This document shows positions 17,571-26,372 of a stretch of 64,000 nt of DNA, in pieces. The notes under the pieces were generated by a model. That model searched no databases. It was not told the DNA's origin and was given only the letters and a program-made list of their open reading frames with translations. The translations under genes and the position numbers were made by a program. Numbering within the stretch: position 1 is the stretch's first letter; each line of letters opens with the position of its first letter. The DNA comes from LMUY01 sp964244585 (GTDB lineage Bacteria > Pseudomonadota > Alphaproteobacteria > Acetobacterales > Acetobacteraceae), in the NCBI GenBank assembly GCA_964244585.1, contig CAXTJM010000003.1, forward strand, positions 1 to 64,000, in the 5' to 3' direction.

Positions 17571-18237
17571 CGAGCACGTAGCCAGCGCCGCGAACGGTGC
17601 GGATCAGCACCTGTCCGCCCGCCCCTTCCAGCTTGCGGCGCAGCCGGCTGACATGGACATCGACCACGTTCGTCGTCGGATCGAAGGCGAAATCCCACAC
17701 CCGTTCAAGCAGCATCGTGCGTGTCAGCACCTGCCCCGGGTGGCGCATCATGTATTCCAGCAGACGCCACTCCGTCGGCAACAGGTCGATCACGGCACCA
17801 TCGCGGCTGACGGTGCGGCGGAGCAGGTCCATGCGCAGCCCGCCAACCTCCAAGCCGGTCTGTTCCGCCTCCGCCGGCGTCCCACGACGCGCCAAGGCCC
17901 GCAGCCTGGCATAGAGTTCCGAAAAGGCGAACGGCTTTGCCAGGTAGTCATCGGCCCCGGCATCCAGCCCTTCCACCCGGCGCTCGACTTCTCCGAGTGC
18001 CGTCAGGACCAGCACGGGCGTCGCCACCGAGGAGGCACGCAGCGTGCGGATGATGGCCAACCCGTCCGGCCCGGGCAGCATCCGGTCGGTGACGATCACG
18101 TCGAACGAAGCCGACATTGCCAGGAAGAGGCCGTCCTTGCCATTGCGGGCGATGTCCGCGGCATGACCCTCCTGCGCCAGCCCGCGGGCGATATAATCCG
18201 CTGTGGCAGGGTCATCCTCGATGACCAGCACCCGCAT
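17548..18237 (-). CDS. OmpR/PhoB-family response regulator
   Basis: 229 residues. The receiver domain has the acidic pair in VIEDDPATADYIA, phospho-Asp in DVIVTDRMLPGPDG and the conserved Lys in DYLAKPFAFSEL. The C-terminal winged-helix DNA-binding domain (residues 130-225) ends RTVRGAGYVLDARP. It is the first gene of the kinase-DegP group on the minus strand. Start ATG 18237 is set by the receiver strand starting at residue 1. Target promoters are unknown; degP is the obvious candidate. Confidence 0.93.
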   Translation of the reverse strand: MRVLVIEDDPATADYIARGLAQEGHAADIARNGKDGLFLAMSASFDVIVTDRMLPGPDGLAIIRTLRASSVATPVLVLTALGEVERRVEGLDAGADDYLAKPFAFSELYARLRALARRGTPAEAEQTGLEVGGLRMDLLRRTVSRDGAVIDLLPTEWRLLEYMMRHPGQVLTRTMLLERVWDFAFDPTTNVVDVHVSRLRRKLEGAGGQVLIRTVRGAGYVLDARPGPA

Positions 18238-18297
18238 GACGAGCGTGCCCTCCCGGCGAGCGTTACGCCAAAGCCTGGCCTGTCGGCATAGCCCGTG

Positions 18298-18621
18298 TCA
18301 GCCGCGGGTCGAGCCGAACAGCGCTGTCAGGCCCGTCAGCAACACGAGCCCGCGCGACACCGCCAGCTTGGCGTCGCCGTGACGAACCTCGCTCACCAGC
18401 ATGACCGTGGACACCAGGGCCACGATGGCGCCACCCAAGCGGCGGGTGGATTTCGGCATCATCAGCACCCCACCGACCGCCTCCGCACCGGCCACCGCCG
18501 CCATGCCGTTATCGGACCAGCCGAGATGGCGGAACAGCCGAGCGTAGCCGCGGTTGCCTGCCAGCTTGTCGCCGCCCGCCAGGGCGATGGCGGCGCCGGC
18601 CACCGGCATGATGTAACCCAT
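18298..18621 (-). CDS. DoxX-like small membrane protein
   Basis: 107-residue integral membrane protein with four hydrophobic segments, resembling the DoxX-like family (GYIMPVAGAAIALAGGDKL, then AEAVGGVLMMPKSTRRLGG). Family members are linked to redox or membrane stress but the biochemical role here is unknown. ATG 18621 is chosen over a TTG at 18633 because TTTGGAGCAC lies just upstream of the ATG. It lies 60 bp upstream of the two-component genes and 58 bp after ftsH on the same strand. Confidence 0.75.
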   Translation of the reverse strand: MGYIMPVAGAAIALAGGDKLAGNRGYARLFRHLGWSDNGMAAVAGAEAVGGVLMMPKSTRRLGGAIVALVSTVMLVSEVRHGDAKLAVSRGLVLLTGLTALFGSTRG

Positions 18622-18679
18622 GATGTGCTCCAAAGGCTTGAATGTCGTGAGGGGATCGCGTGCTCTGCCGGGCTGCGGC

Positions 18680-20563
18680 CTATTCCGCGGCCACCGGTGG
18701 AGCGAGCCGCCTGGGCTCCACCGGCGTGCGGTTCACCACCAGGCTGATCGCATCCAGCTGCTCGCCGGCAAGCGTCTCCATGTCCAGCAGTTGGAGGGCC
18801 GAACGGCGCAACACATCCTCGTTCACAGCAAGGATGCGGCGCGCAAGGTCATAGGCACCTTCCACCAAGCTCCGCACGGCATCGTCGATGCTGGAGGCCG
18901 TGTCCTCGCTGTAGGATCTCGGCTGGATGTCGCGAGTCTGCATCATGCGGCTGCGTTCGGGTTCGTAGGCCACCTGGCCTAGCGTCGCATCCATGCCGAA
19001 GCGCACCACCATGCTGCGTGCGATTTCGGTCGTCCTTACCAGATCGTCCGATGCACCGGTCGAGACCTGCTGGAAGACCAGCTCCTCCGCCGCACGGCCG
19101 GAGAGCAGCACCACCATGCGGTGGATCAGCTCGTCACGGCTCATCAGGAAGCGGTCTTCCAGCGGACGCTGCATGGTGTAGCCCAGGGCGGCGATGCCGC
19201 GAGGAATGATGGAGATCTTGTGCACCGGGTCCACGTCCGGCATCGCCATGGCGGCGATCGCATGGCCCATTTCATGGTGGGCCACGATCTCGCGCTCATG
19301 CCGGTTCAGCAACCGGCTGCGCTTTTCCAGCCCGGCGACCAGCCGCTCGATCGCCGCCTCGAAATCCGGCAGCACGACGGCGTCGGCGTTGTGGCGCGTC
19401 GCGAGCAGGGCTGCCTCGTTCACGAGGTTGGCCAGGTCGGCGCCCGTGAAGCCCGGCGTCAGTTGCGCGATCGTATCCGGATCGATCCCCGGCGCTAGCG
19501 TAATCTTCTTGAGGTAGATGTCCAGCACCTGCGCCCGCCCCTTGCGGTCCGGCCGGTCGACCAACACCTGGCGGTCGAAGCGCCCCGGCCGCAGCAGCGC
19601 CGGGTCCAGCACCTCCGGCCGGTTGGTGGCGCCGATGATGACCAGGCCGCTCGTTGGATCGAACCCGTCCATTTCCGACAGCAATTGGTTGAGCGTCTGC
19701 TCCTTCTCGTCATGGCCGCCCATCGCCGGCCCGTTGCGCGCCCCGCCCATGGCATCGATCTCGTCGATGAAGATGATGGCCGGTGCCTGGGCGCGGGCCT
19801 GCTTGAACATGTCGCGCACCCGCGCCGCACCGACGCCCACGATCATCTCCACGAACTCGGACCCCGAGATCGAGAAGAAGGGCACCCCCGATTCACCGGC
19901 CACGGCCCGCGCCAGCAATGTCTTGCCTGTGCCCGGCGGTCCGACCAGCAGGACGCCCTTCGGGATGTGCGCGCCCAGCCGCCCATAGCGCTCCGGCGCC
20001 TTCAGGAAATCGACGATCTCCATCAACTCGTCCTTGGCCTCGTCCGCTCCGGCCATGTCGACGAACCGGGTCTTGGTGTCGCTTTCGGCATACACGCGAG
20101 CCCGACTGCGGCCGATATTCATCAATCCACCGAAGCCGCCCATGCCGCCACCCGAGCCCGACGCCATGCGCCGCCCGATGAAGAACCAGACGCCCCAGAA
20201 CAGCGCCAGCGGCGCGACCCATCCGATGGCGCTGCTGAACCATCCCGGAGGCGGCGCGCCGGCAAAGGTCACGTGGTCGCCGGACAGGGACTGCGCCAGA
20301 CCCGGGTCCACCCGGACCGTGCTGAACTGGGTCGGCTTGCCCTTCTCCGGCGTTTTGAAGTCGCCGCTGATGCGGTTGGGATCGACCACCAGGTTGTCCA
20401 GCTTGCCGTCGTGCAGCATGCCCATGAACTGGCTGTATGGCAGTACCTGGCTATGCGCGCCGCCCATGGAGGACAGGTAGTCCTGCACCACCAGCAGGCC
20501 GAGGAAAGCGGCCGCTATGTAGAAAAATTGGAAGTGCTGGCGTGGTTTGATCGGGGTGGCCAT
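18680..20563 (-). CDS. ftsH: ATP-dependent zinc metalloprotease FtsH
   Basis: 627-residue membrane-anchored AAA+ protease for quality control of membrane and cytosolic proteins. TM1 near residues 16-35, a periplasmic segment, TM2 near 118-137. AAA module: Walker A GPPGTGKT, Walker B IIFIDEIDAMG, second region of homology ATNRPEVLDPALLRPGRFDR. Protease zinc site HEMGH in VAHHEMGHAIAAM. Start ATG 20563 has GGAG 7 nt upstream. The C-terminal tail is short. Whether this is the housekeeping copy or a second paralogue cannot be told here: the usual neighbours (tilS, folP, glmM) are absent. Confidence 0.93.
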   Translation of the reverse strand: MATPIKPRQHFQFFYIAAAFLGLLVVQDYLSSMGGAHSQVLPYSQFMGMLHDGKLDNLVVDPNRISGDFKTPEKGKPTQFSTVRVDPGLAQSLSGDHVTFAGAPPPGWFSSAIGWVAPLALFWGVWFFIGRRMASGSGGGMGGFGGLMNIGRSRARVYAESDTKTRFVDMAGADEAKDELMEIVDFLKAPERYGRLGAHIPKGVLLVGPPGTGKTLLARAVAGESGVPFFSISGSEFVEMIVGVGAARVRDMFKQARAQAPAIIFIDEIDAMGGARNGPAMGGHDEKEQTLNQLLSEMDGFDPTSGLVIIGATNRPEVLDPALLRPGRFDRQVLVDRPDRKGRAQVLDIYLKKITLAPGIDPDTIAQLTPGFTGADLANLVNEAALLATRHNADAVVLPDFEAAIERLVAGLEKRSRLLNRHEREIVAHHEMGHAIAAMAMPDVDPVHKISIIPRGIAALGYTMQRPLEDRFLMSRDELIHRMVVLLSGRAAEELVFQQVSTGASDDLVRTTEIARSMVVRFGMDATLGQVAYEPERSRMMQTRDIQPRSYSEDTASSIDDAVRSLVEGAYDLARRILAVNEDVLRRSALQLLDMETLAGEQLDAISLVVNRTPVEPRRLAPPVAAE

Positions 20564-20657
20564 GTATCGCTCCAGGCACATGCCGCGCCTTCAGGCTATG
20601 GACACGTTGACGGTCAAAAGGTTCCCGGGTTCCCAGTAAACACCCAAGGGGTCGTGA

Positions 20658-21086
20658 CTACGAGGCCGGCGGCCCCGCCTGCACCGTGACCGCGACGCTC
20701 ACGGCCACATCGTGCGGTTCCAACGTGATGCTGAATTGGTCGGGGCCGGTATAGCCCGGCTGCGGCGTGTAGGACACAGCCGCCTGGCGCCCCAGCGACG
20801 GCAGGCCGACGGTCGCGCTGCCATGCGACGGCTGACTGGTCACCAGCCCGTTGGTGAGAACGATCTGCAAGTCGGGATTGAAGATCGTGAAGCTGCACGC
20901 CTGTCCAACATTGCCGACCGTCATCTGCGTGTGAACCGCCGTGAAGGTCAGGACGTAGAACTTCTTGACCTGACAAGGGCCGGCGACCGTCTGCGGCTGA
21001 AGCAGCCCCTGGTCGTTCCGGGACAGGCCGGCGCATGAGGCCAGCGCCAACGGGACCAACAGGAAGCAAGAACGCGCCGGCATCAT
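20658..21086 (-). CDS. Hypothetical lipoprotein with Ig-like C-terminus
   Basis: 142 residues. The signal peptide LLVPLALASCAG has a clear lipobox with Cys near residue 17. The mature part is beta-rich; GHGSATVGLP-type residues and SYTPQPGYTGPDQFSITL resemble cadherin/Ig-like repeat ends (YTPxxGYxGxDxFxxT), so a small adhesion-type domain is likely. Function unknown. The start ATGATG overlaps the stop of a truncated hydrolase reading frame, which has a strong ribosome-binding site, while this gene has none obvious. Translation may therefore depend on the remnant. Confidence 0.7.
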   Translation of the reverse strand: MMPARSCFLLVPLALASCAGLSRNDQGLLQPQTVAGPCQVKKFYVLTFTAVHTQMTVGNVGQACSFTIFNPDLQIVLTNGLVTSQPSHGSATVGLPSLGRQAAVSYTPQPGYTGPDQFSITLEPHDVAVSVAVTVQAGPPAS

Positions 21087-21205
21087 GGTGCGATAAACCA
21101 CGTGCCGGCGTCGAGCGGCCAGCCACGGATGAGCACGGCCGGGCGTTCCTGGCCGCGACCGTCGTAATACAGTTCGGTCCGATCTTTCGTCTTGGTGAAT
21201 GCCAT
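21083..21205 (-). pseudogene. N-terminal remnant of an alpha/beta hydrolase
   Basis: A 40-codon frame starting MAFTKTKDRTELYYDGRGQE and continuing RPAVLIRGWPLDAGTWF. This is the N-terminus of the non-haem chloroperoxidase/esterase branch of alpha/beta hydrolases (TKDGTxLYYxDxG...PVVFxHGWPL). It ends at the lipoprotein start, so about 230 residues including the catalytic Ser are missing. The start has a perfect-looking GGGAGG 5 nt upstream, so the short peptide is probably still translated. The usual His of the HGWPL oxyanion segment is Arg here. Confidence 0.75.
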
Positions 21206-21375
21206 GGACGCCTCCCAGCCGCGTGCCTCTGTTGACGCCGGCGGCGGGATGGAGGTTGCGCACCCACCACATCGTGCGCGCGCCGGCGTACTGTCACACG
21301 GTGCGGTGAGAACGCGGCCCCTAGCGCCCCGTGCCAGCGCTGCCACTTGGGACACGGCATCACAGGAGAATCGGC

Positions 21376-22404
21376 ATGGGTAAGGTCGCGGTCATCACCG
21401 GTGGCAGTGCAGGCATCGGGCGCGCGGCTGCGCGGGCTTTTGCCGCCGACGGGTTTGCGGTCGGGCTGATCGCACGCGGCGCGGAGCGTCTGCAGGCGGC
21501 GCGGGCGGAGCTGGAGGCGATGGGTGCGCAGGTCCACATTGTGTCTGCCGACGTCGCGGATGCGGCAGCCTTGGCAGCCGCCGCGGACGAGATGATGGAG
21601 GCACTTGGGCCGATCACCGTCTGGGTCAACAACGCCATGGCGACCATCTATTCGCCGATCAGCCAACTCGAACCGGAGGAGCTGCGCCGGGTCACGGAGG
21701 TCACCTACCTGGGGGCGGTCAACGGCACCCTGGCGGCGATGAAGCGCATGCAATCGGGCACCATCGTGCAGGTCAGCTCCATCCTGGCCTGGCGAGCCAT
21801 GCCGGTGCAGGGCGCCTATTGCGGGGCCAAGTTCGCGCTGCGCGGGTTCACCGAGGCATTGCGGTCCGAACTGATCCATGACCGCAGCCCACTTCACCTC
21901 ACCATGGTGCACCTGCCGGCGATCAACACGCCGCAATTCGACTGGGCGCGCAACAAGACCGGGCGGCAAGCCATGGCGCCCGGCCCCTACCAGCCGGAGG
22001 TCGCCGCCGACGCCATCCTGTTCGCTGCAACCCACAGGCGGCGCGATGTGTTCGTTGGCCGGTCCACGCCGCCCACCATCCTGGCAGCCCGCCTCGCGCC
22101 GGGCTTGATGGACAAGGCGCTGGCGACCAAAGGCTACTCGGCCCAGCTCGGCGACAAGCCTGTTCCCGTCACGGCCGGCAACCTGGACGCGCCTGCCCCG
22201 GGCGGCAGCCAGGAGGCACGCGGCCGCTTCGACGCGGAGGCCAACAGCAAACGCGATATCTACACCAGCCGTCAGGCGGACATGGTGGCGGCCGGCATGC
22301 TTGTGCTGGGCGTGATCGGGCTCCAGGCACTGGCGACCTCGCCGTTGGTGCTCGGACCAGCCCTTGCGGCACGGGCCTTGCGCAACGCGGCGCGACGGCG
22401 CTGA
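21376..22404 (+). CDS. SDR family oxidoreductase with C-terminal membrane segment
   Basis: 342 residues. Short-chain dehydrogenase core in residues 1-250: TGGSAGIGRAAARAFAADG nucleotide loop, NNAM in place of NNAG, Ser in VQVSSILAW and the YCGAK active-site Tyr/Lys. Residues 250-300 are a Pro/Gly-rich linker, and the final 35 residues contain a hydrophobic helix (VAAGMLVLGVIGLQALA) ending in a basic tail, suggesting membrane attachment. This architecture is common in alphaproteobacterial SDRs of unknown substrate. Start ATG 21376 follows AGGAGA by 6 nt. Confidence 0.85.
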   Translation: MGKVAVITGGSAGIGRAAARAFAADGFAVGLIARGAERLQAARAELEAMGAQVHIVSADVADAAALAAAADEMMEALGPITVWVNNAMATIYSPISQLEPEELRRVTEVTYLGAVNGTLAAMKRMQSGTIVQVSSILAWRAMPVQGAYCGAKFALRGFTEALRSELIHDRSPLHLTMVHLPAINTPQFDWARNKTGRQAMAPGPYQPEVAADAILFAATHRRRDVFVGRSTPPTILAARLAPGLMDKALATKGYSAQLGDKPVPVTAGNLDAPAPGGSQEARGRFDAEANSKRDIYTSRQADMVAAGMLVLGVIGLQALATSPLVLGPALAARALRNAARRR

Positions 22405-22440
22405 CGACGGCGATACCCCTCATCCCAACGAACGCATGGC

Positions 22441-22456
22441 TGGCATGTTTTTTGCT
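22441..22456 (+). promoter_or_regulatory. Sigma-54 (-24/-12) promoter of the amino-acid ABC operon
   Basis: TGGCATG-TTTT-TTGCT matches the consensus TGGCACG-N4-TTGCW with one change; GG and GC are exactly 10 bp apart. Transcription would start near 22467, about 40 nt before the ATG at 22509. It is the only gene-free stretch (22405-22508) before the operon. Confidence 0.7.
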
Positions 22457-22508
22457 GCCATCCGCTCCGCGATGCCGGTTGCGGTGCGCCATGCAGGTGG
22501 AGTGGACG

Positions 22509-23288
22509 ATGAAGATCAAGGCGCTGTTGTCGACGCTGGGATTGGCGGCCTGCCTGGCAGCGAGCGCCGCGAACGCGAAGGACTGGACGACGATCCGCGT
22601 CGGCATGGACGCAACCTACCCGCCGTTCGAAAGCGTCGACTCCAAAGGCCAGATCGTCGGGTGGGAGGTGGATTACGCCAATAATTTGTGCAGCAGGATG
22701 CACGTCACCTGTACCTTTCAGAACCAGGACTGGGACGGCATCATCCCTGCCTTGCTCTCCGGCAAGTTCGACGTGATCCTGTCATCCATGAACGAGACGC
22801 CACCGCGGGCCAAGCGCGTGCTGTTCTCCGACGTGTATTACGCGACCGCTCCGGTCTGGGTCACCCAGGCTGGCACCAAGAGCGACGACATCTCCCTCGC
22901 TGCCATGAAGGGCAAGTCTGTCGGGGCGCAATCCTCCACGACCTTCGCCAATTACCTGGACAAGAACTACAAGGGCATCGACGTGAAGCTCTACCCGGGC
23001 GGCGACGAGCCGTTTGCCGACCTGGCCAGCGGGCGGCTGGACTACGTCGTCAGCGACATCCTGGTGGCCGAGAAGTTCATCGAGAAGACGCCGGGCTGCT
23101 GCCGCATCGTCACCAAGATCCCGCGTGACCCCGATGTCTTCGGGCCGGGTGTCGGCGCCGCGTTCCGGCCGGACGACACGGATTTGGACGCCATGTTCAA
23201 CAAGGCGATCGCGGAAGCCCAGGCAGACGGCAGCATCAAGAAACTGTCGGAACAGTATTTCAAGATGGACATCAGCACCAAGCAGTGA
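22509..23288 (+). CDS. Polar amino-acid ABC transporter, periplasmic binding protein
   Basis: 259 residues, SBP family 3 (HisJ/ArgT type). A Sec signal peptide ends near ASAANAKD. The mature N-terminus IRVGMDATYPPFESVDSKGQ and GWEVDYANNLCSRM are the family signature, and WDGIIPALLSGKFDVILSSM follows. It captures a basic or polar amino acid (lysine/arginine/histidine/ornithine type is the closest impression). ATG 22509 has GGTGGAG upstream. It is the first gene of a three-gene operon with two permeases, behind a sigma-54-type promoter. Confidence 0.9.
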   Translation: MKIKALLSTLGLAACLAASAANAKDWTTIRVGMDATYPPFESVDSKGQIVGWEVDYANNLCSRMHVTCTFQNQDWDGIIPALLSGKFDVILSSMNETPPRAKRVLFSDVYYATAPVWVTQAGTKSDDISLAAMKGKSVGAQSSTTFANYLDKNYKGIDVKLYPGGDEPFADLASGRLDYVVSDILVAEKFIEKTPGCCRIVTKIPRDPDVFGPGVGAAFRPDDTDLDAMFNKAIAEAQADGSIKKLSEQYFKMDISTKQ

Positions 23289-23331
23289 GGCACGGGCAAC
23301 GTAGCGCCGGATAGCAGCGGAGCAGGCAGGC

Positions 23332-24033
23332 ATGGACTCGTTCGGCCTGCTGTTCGGTGCCGACGGCTGGGGTGAGCTTCTGCTCCGCGGCAGCGTGGTC
23401 ACCCTCCTGCTGGCAGTGACCGCCGTGCCCTTCGGCTTCGGCGGCGGCCTGCTGCTCGCCCTCCTAAAGTTGTCGCCGAGCCGCCTGGTCCGGCTGCTTT
23501 GCGACGCCTATACGACCTTCTTCCGCGGCATCCCCGACCTGCTCGCGCTCTTCATCGTCTATTTCGGGCTGCAAGCCCTGATCAACGAACTGGCCACGCG
23601 GCTCGGCCCGGCCTGGCGCATCGACATGAACGCCTTCGTCGCCGGCGTGATCGCGCTGTCGGTCGTCGTGGCCGCCTACTCCAGCGAGGTGTGGCTCGCC
23701 TCGCTCAAGGCGGTGCCCGCTGGACAGGAGGAGGCCGCCAAGTCACTCGGCCTGAACAGCAAGCGGGCGTTCACCCTGGTGATTCTGCCGCAGGTCGGAC
23801 GGCTGGCATTGCCCGGCCTGGGCAATCTATGGACCCTCCTGCTGAAGGACACGTCGCTGATCTCGACCCTCGCGGTCAGCGACCTGTTGCGCGTATCGGC
23901 CGAGGCGGCGCATGCGACCTTGCGGCCGATCCTGTTCTACGGCGCGGCGGCGATGATCTACCTGTTGTTCAGCATCGTGTCCGGCAGCGTGCAGGGCGTG
24001 CTCGAGCGGCGGTCCAACCGCGGCTACGCCTGA
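23332..24033 (+). CDS. Amino-acid ABC transporter permease (HisQ type)
   Basis: 233-residue inner-membrane permease with about five hydrophobic segments. The coupling EAA-type loop is EEAAKSLGLNSKRAFTLVIL followed by PQ. DAYTTFFRGIPDLLALFIVY is the characteristic TTFxRGxP element of polar amino-acid permeases. It follows the binding protein by 43 bp and overlaps the second permease (TGATG), so the two are coupled. Confidence 0.9.
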   Translation: MDSFGLLFGADGWGELLLRGSVVTLLLAVTAVPFGFGGGLLLALLKLSPSRLVRLLCDAYTTFFRGIPDLLALFIVYFGLQALINELATRLGPAWRIDMNAFVAGVIALSVVVAAYSSEVWLASLKAVPAGQEEAAKSLGLNSKRAFTLVILPQVGRLALPGLGNLWTLLLKDTSLISTLAVSDLLRVSAEAAHATLRPILFYGAAAMIYLLFSIVSGSVQGVLERRSNRGYA

Positions 24034-24833
24034 TGGGTGCGCTGTTGCAGTCGCTCGCCGGCTTCGTGGTCGATCCGGACCTGCTCAGTGAGTACGGCAT
24101 TCGCCTGCTGCTGGGCCTGCGTGTGACGACGGAGGCGGTGCTGCTCTCCTGCGCCATCGGCTTCGCGCTGTCCTACCCACTCGCCCGGGCACGCATGTCG
24201 CGCAACCCGGCGATCCGGTGGCCGGCCCTGTGCTACGTGACCTTCTTCCGCGGCACGCCGCTGCTCTGCCAGCTCTATCTGGTCTATTACGGCGCAGGCG
24301 AGATCCGGCCGATCCTGACCTCGATCGGGCTCTGGTGGTTCTTCCGCGAGGCCTTCGACTGCTGCATTTTCGCCTTCGCGCTGAACACCGCCGCCTACCA
24401 GGGCGAGATCATGCGCGGCGCGATCCAGTCGGTGCCGAAGGAGCAGGTGCAGGCGGCCCAGGCGCTCGGCCTGTCACGCTACCGCATCGCCCGCCACATC
24501 GTGTTCCCGCAAGCCATGCTGATCGCCCTTCGTCCACTGGGCAACGAGCTGATCAGCATGGTCAAGGCCAGCGCGCTGGCCGCGATCGTCACGCTGCTCG
24601 ACCTGATGGGCCAAACCCGCTTCATCTTCGCCCGGACGTTCGACTTCTCCGTCTACCTGTATGCGGCGATCCTGTACCTTGCGATCACCGAGGCGATCAG
24701 CCGCCTCTGCAACTGGTTGGAGAGGCGGCTGTCCAGGCACCTGCTCGTCACGCGCCGGGTCAGTGCTGCCGCGACTTCCACACCCGGCCTCGCCCCAGCC
24801 GCCACGAGCGCCGGGATGGTCCAGGCGCACTGA
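24033..24833 (+). CDS. Amino-acid ABC transporter permease (HisM type)
   Basis: 266 residues. It contains CYVTFFRGTPLLCQLYLVYY and the EAA loop QVQAAQALGLSRYRIARHIV, and forms the heterodimeric channel with the preceding permease. The C-terminal 25 residues (Ala/Ser/Thr-rich) extend beyond the family core. No ATPase gene follows: the next gene, 9 bp away, is on the other strand. A complete importer needs an ATPase from elsewhere. Confidence 0.9.
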   Translation: MGALLQSLAGFVVDPDLLSEYGIRLLLGLRVTTEAVLLSCAIGFALSYPLARARMSRNPAIRWPALCYVTFFRGTPLLCQLYLVYYGAGEIRPILTSIGLWWFFREAFDCCIFAFALNTAAYQGEIMRGAIQSVPKEQVQAAQALGLSRYRIARHIVFPQAMLIALRPLGNELISMVKASALAAIVTLLDLMGQTRFIFARTFDFSVYLYAAILYLAITEAISRLCNWLERRLSRHLLVTRRVSAAATSTPGLAPAATSAGMVQAH

Positions 24834-24842
24834 CCCCCCGGG

Positions 24843-26372
24843 TCAACGCCGCGCATTCTGGCGGTAGAATGGCTCGTGCCGTGCCGGGTCGACGTAGTCC
24901 CGGTAGAACGCGCGGACATGCGGCAGCAGGTCGCGCGACAGGGCGCGGCGCTGCATCTCGTCGTTGGACAATGCGGCCTGCAGTTGCTGGTGCAGGGCCT
25001 GGAGCGCGGCCGCGGCATCCAGCCTGGTGATGCGGCCATCGGCATAGATCACCTCGCCGTCGCACAATACCGTCCGCACGGCACTGCGCCTGGCGCGCTG
25101 CACCACGGCGTCCAGGATGCCCGTCGCGCCATCCAAATAGGGGTGGCTGACCTCCTCCCAATCCAGCAGCACCAGATCCGCTGCCTTGCCCACGGCGATC
25201 TCCCCGATGTGCCCGGCGAACCCCGTGGTCTGCGCCCCGCCGGCGGTGGCCATGCCGAAGACCTGCGCCACGCCGGGCACGTCCGCCTCCTCCATGCCCG
25301 GGGTGCGGTGCGCGCGCAGCACGAGCCGCATTTCCTGCAGCATGTCGCGGTCGTCGTTGATGCCGGCCTCGTCCAAGCCGATCGCGGTGGTGATCCCGGC
25401 GGCGGCGAACCGGTTCAGCGGCGCCAGGCCCGAGCGCAGGCGGAAATTGGACGAGCAGTTGTGGCAGAGGCACGTGCCCGTCTGCGCCACCATGGCGATG
25501 TCGGCCTCGCTGAGCCAGGTGCCGTGCCCGAGCGTCACCTCGGGGCCGAGCAGGCCGAACCGCCCGAGATGCGCGACCGCCGAGCCGCCGGTGCGGCGGC
25601 GGGCATATTCCTTCTGGTAGGCTGTCTCCAGCAGGTGGATGTGCAGCTTGACGCCATGCTGCGACGCCCCGTCCGCCAGCCGTGCCAACGCCGTGTCCGA
25701 GCACCAGTGCAAATTGGCCGGCGCAAGCTGGATGCGCGTCCGGCGGCGGGCGCCGTGCCGCGCATGCAGGCTTTCGAACAGCGCCATCATGTCGTCGAGC
25801 GACATGCGGAAGCGGTCGAACCAGGCCTGCATCGGGCCACGCAGCCTGGCCGGAAGGCCGGCCACGAAGGCCGCGTCATCCCCGTAGACCAGCCGGTTCT
25901 GCTCGCGCACCGCGTAGCAGTAGGAGGCACGCATCCCCACCGCGTCATAGGCACGCAGGACCTGCTCGGACACGGCCGCCACCTCGGCCTGCGTGCCGGG
26001 CACCCAGCCATGGATGTGCTGCACGGTGGTGATGCCGGAGCCGATCATGTCGAAGGCGCCGTACAGCGTGTCCAGATAGGGATCGACGCTGCGGCACACC
26101 ATCCGCGTGATCCACCATAGTTCCAGCGGCATGTCAGGCGAGCCGAGTTGCAGCGGGGTCAGCCCGACATGGTGGTGGGCGTTGACGAAGCCGGGCAACA
26201 GGATGTCGCCGCCAGCGCCGACCACCGGCGTGTCGCGGTAGCGGCGGCTGAGATCGTCATAGCTGCCGATGGCGACGACCACGCCGTCTTCCTGCAGGAC
26301 GGCCCCGTCCGGGATCGGGTCTGTGGATGCTCCCGCCACCAGGCTGCGGCTGCGGACCAGGCTCGTGGTCAT
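24843..26372 (-). CDS. Amidohydrolase, chlorohydrolase/deaminase type
   Basis: 509-residue cytosolic metal-dependent hydrolase of the TrzN/AtzB/8-oxoguanine deaminase branch. Metal and catalytic positions: GFVNAHHHVG (HxH), HIHLLE, GHGTWLSEADI and the Asp in AIGLDEAGIND. The C-terminal KAADLVLLDWEEV closes the composite sandwich domain. Likely reaction: hydrolytic deamination or dechlorination of a nitrogen heterocycle; substrate not determinable. Start ATG 26372 has GAGGAAG 7 nt upstream. It is divergent from an NMT1-type ABC transporter operon, which may import its substrate. The C-terminal 60 residues (DYVDPARHEPFYRQ) are an unusual tail. Confidence 0.85.
   Translation of the reverse strand: MTTSLVRSRSLVAGASTDPIPDGAVLQEDGVVVAIGSYDDLSRRYRDTPVVGAGGDILLPGFVNAHHHVGLTPLQLGSPDMPLELWWITRMVCRSVDPYLDTLYGAFDMIGSGITTVQHIHGWVPGTQAEVAAVSEQVLRAYDAVGMRASYCYAVREQNRLVYGDDAAFVAGLPARLRGPMQAWFDRFRMSLDDMMALFESLHARHGARRRTRIQLAPANLHWCSDTALARLADGASQHGVKLHIHLLETAYQKEYARRRTGGSAVAHLGRFGLLGPEVTLGHGTWLSEADIAMVAQTGTCLCHNCSSNFRLRSGLAPLNRFAAAGITTAIGLDEAGINDDRDMLQEMRLVLRAHRTPGMEEADVPGVAQVFGMATAGGAQTTGFAGHIGEIAVGKAADLVLLDWEEVSHPYLDGATGILDAVVQRARRSAVRTVLCDGEVIYADGRITRLDAAAALQALHQQLQAALSNDEMQRRALSRDLLPHVRAFYRDYVDPARHEPFYRQNARR

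Noticed and set aside
20600..20660. Heat-shock (sigma-32) promoter upstream of ftsH
   Set aside because: TTTTGACC and TCCATA can be read as degenerate elements, but spacing and sequence are too far from consensus.
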